In this document: positions 59,934 to 64,000 of the stretch, piece by piece | Position numbering within the stretch: the stretch's first letter is position 1 | Layout of the letters: each line of letters opens with the position of its first letter | DNA from: Gallibacterium trehalosifermentans | GTDB lineage: Bacteria > Pseudomonadota > Gammaproteobacteria > Enterobacterales > Pasteurellaceae | NCBI RefSeq assembly: GCF_042433055.1 | Contig: NZ_JBHLWB010000009.1 | Coordinates: forward strand, 62,001-126,000 | Direction of reading: 5' to 3' | DNA length: 64,000 nucleotides | Position numbers and translations under genes: made by a program | Notes under the pieces: model-generated | What the model was told of the DNA's origin: nothing | Seen by the model: only the letters and a program-made list of their open reading frames with translations | The model's database searches: none

Positions 59934-59938
59934 ATCAT

Positions 59939-60280
59939 ATGGAAACCTTATTATATCTACATCTTTTTGCCGCATGGGCAAGTTTACTTTTATTTATTAT
60001 TCGTGGCTTACTGCAATGGAGAGGCGGAGATTGGCGACAATATAAAGTCTTAAAAATTTTTCCACATATCACTGATACATTATTATTGGTAACTGGTTTA
60101 AGTTTTTTAGTGATCTTTAATTTTACGTTAGTAAATTGGTTGTTAATTAAAATTGTCGCATTAGTGCTATATATCATTTTTGCTGCCAAAGCCTTTAAAC
60201 GCCAACAACCACAAAATAAATTTTTACCCATCGCATTAGTTTGTTACTTAACGGCAATGTGCCTTGCTTATTTCCACTAA
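59939..60280 (+). CDS. SirB family membrane protein
   Basis: 113 residues with four predicted membrane helices, matching the SirB2/YchQ family. It begins METLLYLHLFAAWASLLLFIIRGLLQW (LHLFAAWASLLLFIIRG is the signature), followed by PHITDTLLLVTGLSFLVI and YIIFAAKAFKR. The start at ATG 59939 is chosen because an earlier in-frame ATG (59921) lies inside the terminator stem. No ribosome site can be seen between the terminator T-run and the ATG. Function unknown; SirB2 has been linked to virulence gene control in Salmonella. Confidence 0.8.
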   Translation: METLLYLHLFAAWASLLLFIIRGLLQWRGGDWRQYKVLKIFPHITDTLLLVTGLSFLVIFNFTLVNWLLIKIVALVLYIIFAAKAFKRQQPQNKFLPIALVCYLTAMCLAYFH

Positions 60281-60288
60281 AACCGTCT

Positions 60289-61086
60289 ATGTTTTTTGAT
60301 ACCCATACCCATCTTGATTATTTGGCACAAGATTTACAGCAATCATTGTGCCAAATTGTATTAGCTGCAAATCAGCAGCAAGTAACAAAGTTTTTAGTAG
60401 TGGGAATTGATCAGCAAAGTATTGAAAAGTTGCCACATTGGGTAGCAACAGAAAATAATGTGTATTATGGATTAGGATTGCACCCATTATTTATTGCTAA
60501 ACATACTGAAGCAGACTTATTCCAGTTAGAACAAGCTATTGCATTACAAGATCCAAAGTGTATTGCGGTCGCCGAAATTGGGTTGGATCGTTATCCAGTA
60601 GAGATTATTACTGATGAATTGTGGCAAAAGCAGTGCCATTTTTTTACAGCACAATTAGCGTTAGCGAAGCGTTATCAATTACCAGTTAGTTTACATTCCC
60701 GCCGAGCTAATGATCAGTTATATCCTTTCTTAAAAAAAGCTGATTTAAGTACAACAGGTGTGATTCATGGTTTTTCGGGGAGTTATGCACAAGCAAAACG
60801 GTTTGTTGATTTAGGGTATAAAATTGGGGTGGGTGGCACAATTACCTATCAACGAGCCAATAAAACTCGCCAAGCGATTGCCAAATTACCCCTATCTGCG
60901 TTGCTATTGGAAACAGATAGCCCAGATATGCCTGTGTCGGGTTGGCAAGGACAACCTAATCACCCTGCAAGATTACCATTAATTTTTCAAGCATTAAGTG
61001 AATTAAGAGCTGAAAAGCCAGAACAGATTATTGAGCAAATTTGGCAAAATAGCCTAGATCTTTTTTCTTTAGTTAAAGATCAATAA
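60289..61086 (+). CDS. yjjV: TatD-family metal-dependent hydrolase YjjV
   Basis: Cytoplasmic TIM-barrel metallohydrolase, 265 residues. Start ATG 60289, eight bases after the previous stop, because the protein then begins MFFDTHTHLDYLAQ with the metal motif HTHLD. Other metal or active residues are in GLGLHPLFI, AVAEIGLDRYP, SLHSRRANDQL, GVIHGFSGSYAQAKRFV and LLLETDSPDMP. HSRRAND and GVGGTITYQRANKTR match YjjV rather than TatD or YcfH. The family acts on nucleic acid or deoxynucleotide substrates; the exact substrate is unclear. Confidence 0.92.
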   Translation: MFFDTHTHLDYLAQDLQQSLCQIVLAANQQQVTKFLVVGIDQQSIEKLPHWVATENNVYYGLGLHPLFIAKHTEADLFQLEQAIALQDPKCIAVAEIGLDRYPVEIITDELWQKQCHFFTAQLALAKRYQLPVSLHSRRANDQLYPFLKKADLSTTGVIHGFSGSYAQAKRFVDLGYKIGVGGTITYQRANKTRQAIAKLPLSALLLETDSPDMPVSGWQGQPNHPARLPLIFQALSELRAEKPEQIIEQIWQNSLDLFSLVKDQ

Positions 61087-61162
61087 ACCATATTGCTAAA
61101 TTGTTATTTCGCACCGAACCCATTAAAATAAAACGCTTGTTATTGCTAACCAAGGATTAACT

Positions 61163-62149
61163 ATGTCAGCGTCATCTGTTGTTCAAGGGGAGAATTGGAA
61201 ATCTACTTCCTCAATTCAGAATTTATTAAAACGGGCAAAAATTATTGCCGAAATACGCCAGTTTTTTGTTGATCGAGGCTTGTTAGAAGTCGAAACGCCA
61301 ATTTTAAGTGCGTTTTCCGTAACCGATGTACACCTTTCTACTTTCCAAACCGAATTTACGCCGCCATTTGGGGCGAACTCGCAAACACTACATTTAATTA
61401 CTAGCCCTGAATATCATATGAAACGTTTACTGGCAGAGGGAAGCGGACCGATATTTCAAATAACTAAAGTATTCCGTAATGAAGAAGCAGGTAAACGCCA
61501 TAACCCAGAATTTACAATGTTGGAATGGTATCGTCCGTTTTTTGATATGTACCGTTTAATCAATGAAGTTGATGATTTATTACAACAAATTTTAGATTGT
61601 CCACCTACGGAATCTTTAAGTTATCAATTTGTGTTCCAAGAGTATGTGGGTTTAGATCCTTTGTCTGCAACGAAAGCTGAGTTGGTTGAAAAAGCAAAGC
61701 AACAAGGATTGGTTAATGCAGATATGGAAGGACGAGATACCTTACTGCAATATCTTTTTAGTGAGGTGGTTGAAAAAAATATTGGACAAGAACACCCTGT
61801 AGCTGTTTACCATTTTCCTGCTGCACAAGCAGCGTTAGCACAAATTAGCTCAGAAGATCATCGTGTTGCAGAACGTTTTGAGTTTTACTATAAAGGGTTA
61901 GAGTTAGCCAACGGTTTCCATGAGCTAACGGACGCAAATGAACAGCTACATCGTTTTGAACAAGATAATTTATTGCGTGAGAAGCTCCATTTACCGCCTC
62001 AACAAATGGATACACGTTTTCTTGCTGCATTAAAAGCAGGAATGCCATCTTGTTCTGGGGTCGCATTAGGGATTGATCGTTTATTGATGATTGCGTTAGC
62101 CACTGACAATATTGAAGATGTAATTTCGTTTTCAATTCAAAATGCGTAA
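61163..62149 (+). CDS. epmA: EF-P beta-lysine ligase
   Basis: Class II aminoacyl-tRNA-synthetase-like enzyme (PoxA, GenX, YjeA) that attaches (R)-beta-lysine to Lys34 of elongation factor P. 328 residues (E. coli 325) with no tRNA anticodon domain. Motif 2 is FRNEEAGKRHNPEFTMLEWYRP (quoted in part: HNPEFTMLEWYRP), and motif 3 is SCSGVALGIDRLLMIAL near the C-terminus; VETPILSAFSVTDVHLS is N-terminal. AAGGATT precedes the ATG. Eleven bp upstream of the ycfL-like gene. Confidence 0.96.
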   Translation: MSASSVVQGENWKSTSSIQNLLKRAKIIAEIRQFFVDRGLLEVETPILSAFSVTDVHLSTFQTEFTPPFGANSQTLHLITSPEYHMKRLLAEGSGPIFQITKVFRNEEAGKRHNPEFTMLEWYRPFFDMYRLINEVDDLLQQILDCPPTESLSYQFVFQEYVGLDPLSATKAELVEKAKQQGLVNADMEGRDTLLQYLFSEVVEKNIGQEHPVAVYHFPAAQAALAQISSEDHRVAERFEFYYKGLELANGFHELTDANEQLHRFEQDNLLREKLHLPPQQMDTRFLAALKAGMPSCSGVALGIDRLLMIALATDNIEDVISFSIQNA

Positions 62150-62160
62150 AGGAGATAAGA

Positions 62161-62520
62161 ATGCGTCAATTTATTGTACTTAGTTGCTTATTGTTAGGGT
62201 TAACAGCCTGTTCCTCAAAAATGGTGTCGCCACTTTCTCAATCTTCACCGATTGTAAATATTGAAGCTGCGATTGCTGATAAATTGGCGATTACTTCTGC
62301 AGCTGATCAGGTTACACTCAAAAATAAAACTAATCAGAGTATCAATTTGACGTATTTATTGACTTGGTATGATAAAAATGGCGTAACGCAGCGAGCGAAT
62401 TGGCAACAGGAAGAACGCTGGCAAAAATTAATGGTAATTGCCAATCAACAAGTTTTGATTAAGTTAACTAAACCGACGGCTGCAAGTCATAATTATCGTA
62501 TTTATTTGAAAGCAAATTAG
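62161..62520 (+). CDS. ycfL: YcfL-like lipoprotein (DUF1425)
   Basis: 119 residues with a lipobox LLGLTACSSK (Cys17 as lipid anchor), so probably an outer-membrane lipoprotein. The mature part is a small beta-domain with NIEAAIADKLAI, QSINLTYLLTWYDKNGV and YRIYLKA at the end, as in YcfL. GGAGATAAG precedes the ATG. E. coli has ycfL-lpoB-thiK-nagZ in a row; here lpoB and thiK are missing between ycfL and nagZ. Function unknown. Confidence 0.82.
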   Translation: MRQFIVLSCLLLGLTACSSKMVSPLSQSSPIVNIEAAIADKLAITSAADQVTLKNKTNQSINLTYLLTWYDKNGVTQRANWQQEERWQKLMVIANQQVLIKLTKPTAASHNYRIYLKAN

Positions 62521-62538
62521 CATTTGGGGTGCAGCAAA

Positions 62539-63582
62539 ATGGCGAAGTTAATTGTTGATATACAAAGCACATCTTTAGACCAAGAGGATATCGAGATTTT
62601 AAATCACCCTCTTATTGCAGGCGTGATTTTATTTACCCGTAATTTTGTGGATATTCCACAATTACAAGACTTAATTAAAAATATTCGACAAAAAGTAAAA
62701 CACCCTCTTTTGATCACGGTTGATCAAGAAGGAGGACGAGTACAGCGTTTTCGTCAAGGTTTTACCCAATTACCAGCTATGCAGGCGTTTGCTCAATTAC
62801 TGCCTATTGATGAACAACAGTATTGGGCAAAAGAGAGTGCGTGGGTAATGGCGATGGAAATGATGGCAATGGATATTGATCTCAGTTTTGCACCTGTGTT
62901 GGATCTTGGGCATCAATGTAAAGCGATTGGCGACCGTAGCTTTCATCAACATTGGCAGCAAGCATTATCATTAGCTGAAGCCTTTTGTGATGGTATGTTA
63001 CAAGCAGGTATGGCAACCACAGGCAAACATTTTCCAGGACACGGTGCGGTGATTGCCGACTCGCATTTAGAAACCCCAACAGATGAGCGTGCATTTGAGC
63101 AGATATATCAACAAGACCTCCAACCTTTCCAACAGTTAATTCATCGTAATAAATTAAAAGCGATTATGCCTGCACATGTAATCTATTCTACAGTTGATCC
63201 AGCGCCAGCCAGTGGGTCGGCTTATTGGTTAAAACAAGTATTGCGTAATCAATTAGGTTTTAATGGCATTGTTTTCTCTGATGATTTAGGAATGAAAGGG
63301 GCAGGGGCAATGGGTAGTTACCTTGAGCGTAGCCAGCAAGCTTTAGCCGCGGGGTGTGATATTTTATTGCTCTGTAATGAACGAGCTGGTGTGATTGAAG
63401 TATTGGATCAACTAAAGTATCAACTTAGTGAACGTGAGAAAACGGCTTATCTGCAATTAGCGAAAAATAAAAAATTTACCTTATCGGAATTACAAGCCAC
63501 ATCTCGTTGGGTAAATGCTCATCGTTATTTAGGAGATTTACAACAACGCTGGTTAGATGTAAAAGAAAAGGCGAGTGTATAA
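62539..63582 (+). CDS. nagZ: Beta-N-acetylhexosaminidase NagZ
   Basis: Cytoplasmic family-3 glycosidase that removes GlcNAc from anhydromuropeptides in cell-wall recycling. I choose ATG 62539, giving 347 residues (E. coli 341); an in-frame TTG 15 bases earlier is less likely. Signatures: GVILFTRNFVD, VDQEGGRVQRFRQGF, MDIDLSFAPVLDLGH, TTGKHFPGHGAVIADSH with the His-Asp catalytic dyad, and GIVFSDDLGMKGA with the nucleophile Asp. Its stop overlaps the rlmC start by one base. Confidence 0.96.
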   Translation: MAKLIVDIQSTSLDQEDIEILNHPLIAGVILFTRNFVDIPQLQDLIKNIRQKVKHPLLITVDQEGGRVQRFRQGFTQLPAMQAFAQLLPIDEQQYWAKESAWVMAMEMMAMDIDLSFAPVLDLGHQCKAIGDRSFHQHWQQALSLAEAFCDGMLQAGMATTGKHFPGHGAVIADSHLETPTDERAFEQIYQQDLQPFQQLIHRNKLKAIMPAHVIYSTVDPAPASGSAYWLKQVLRNQLGFNGIVFSDDLGMKGAGAMGSYLERSQQALAAGCDILLLCNERAGVIEVLDQLKYQLSEREKTAYLQLAKNKKFTLSELQATSRWVNAHRYLGDLQQRWLDVKEKASV

Positions 63583-64000
63583 TGGAATGTCCTCATTTTG
63601 AGCAGAAAACTTGCCAATCTTGTCGTTGGTTAGCACAGGATTATTCACAACAAATTACCCAGAAACAGCTTCATTTACAACAACAGCTTGCAGAATTTAT
63701 TCGAGAGGATACCCTTTGTTTACCACCACAGTTATCTTCGCAAACAGCGATGCGTAATCGTGCGAAAATGGTGGTCAGTGGTGTCGTAGAGAAGCCCATT
63801 TTGGGTATTTTAGACAATCCGCAAGATATAGAGAGTGCAGTGGATCTTACGGATTGTCCATTGTATCCAGCCGAGTTTCAAGCCATTTTTCAACAACTAA
63901 AAGATTTTGTTGGACGAGCAGGATTAGTGCCTTATAACATTGCAAAACGTAAGGGGGAGTTGAAATATATTTTGTTAACACAGAGCCAAGCGAGTAAAAA
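63582..64000 (+). CDS. rlmC: 23S rRNA m5U747 methyltransferase (3' end beyond the window)
   Basis: The first 139 codons of an RlmC/RumB-type enzyme. The start ATG overlaps the nagZ stop (TAATG). The N-terminal iron-sulfur cysteines are seen in MECPHFEQKTCQSCRWLAQ (Cys3, Cys11, Cys14) and TDCPLYPAEF (Cys, about residue 89). AMRNRAKMVVSGVVEKPILG and RKGELKYILLTQSQ match RlmC and not RlmD or TrmA. The SAM-binding catalytic domain lies outside the window. Confidence 0.93.
   Translation, partial: MECPHFEQKTCQSCRWLAQDYSQQITQKQLHLQQQLAEFIREDTLCLPPQLSSQTAMRNRAKMVVSGVVEKPILGILDNPQDIESAVDLTDCPLYPAEFQAIFQQLKDFVGRAGLVPYNIAKRKGELKYILLTQSQASK

Overview
The window looks like a chromosome segment from a member of the Pasteurellaceae (Gammaproteobacteria) with low GC content. 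Almost every gene is a housekeeping or biosynthetic gene with close enterobacterial relatives. Several neighbourhoods are typical of the family or of gammaproteobacteria: purH-purD-glyA; rsmE-yqgE-ruvX; yhbY divergent from rlmE-ftsH; tsaE-amiB-mutL-miaA-hfq; ptsH-ptsI-crr; ycfL-nagZ. I cannot assign a genus. I saw no integrase, transposase, phage gene or CRISPR array.

Layout. 1-1151 is the 3' part of a phosphoethanolamine-transferase-like gene, convergent with zapG/yhcB. 1750-6909 holds a PurR-box-preceded purine/one-carbon cluster (purH, an unknown exported protein, purD, then glyA). 7077-9912 is the arginine ABC transporter artPIQM. 9932-11662 (minus) is ruvX-yqgE-rsmE. tpiA (11800-12567) is followed by a long structured 3' region ending at a strong terminator, then by the methionine-sulfoxide repair pair msrPQ (minus). 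14685-18221 is the RNA-maintenance run ybeZ-ybeY-tmcA. 18372-23277 is the attenuated leucine operon leuL-leuABCD. After a DUF305 gene and yggS (minus) comes the attenuated threonine operon thrL-thrABC (24603-29485), then acnB, yhbY (minus), rlmE-ftsH, and the minus-strand run tsaE-amiB-mutL-miaA-hfq (35868-41036).

41283-48238 (minus) is the most interesting part. It is one compact seven-gene operon joining 5-oxoprolinase genes pxpB-pxpC-pxpA, an NRAMP-fold transporter without the metal-binding motifs, and a sodium-pumping decarboxylase set oadG-oadA-oadB. OadB, OadG and the biotin-carrier end of OadA look normal. The carboxyltransferase pocket of OadA is rewritten (two metal ligands and several signature residues changed), so oxaloacetate is probably not its substrate. 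The operon may couple uptake and breakdown of 5-oxoproline or a related compound to sodium export. That function is inference.

48411-64000 holds two tandem tRNA-Gly(GCC) genes, orn, rsgA, a large Sel1-repeat protein, ptsH-ptsI-crr, the anaerobic ribonucleotide reductase nrdD-nrdG behind paired NrdR boxes, a short CstA-type transporter behind a CRP site, a SirB-like membrane protein, yjjV, epmA, ycfL, nagZ and the 5' part of rlmC, which runs off the right edge.

Regulation visible in the sequence: leu and thr attenuators, PurR box, NrdR boxes, CRP site, candidate ArgR and MetR sites, and many intrinsic terminators. Positions and motifs were read by eye; no alignment or database search was run.
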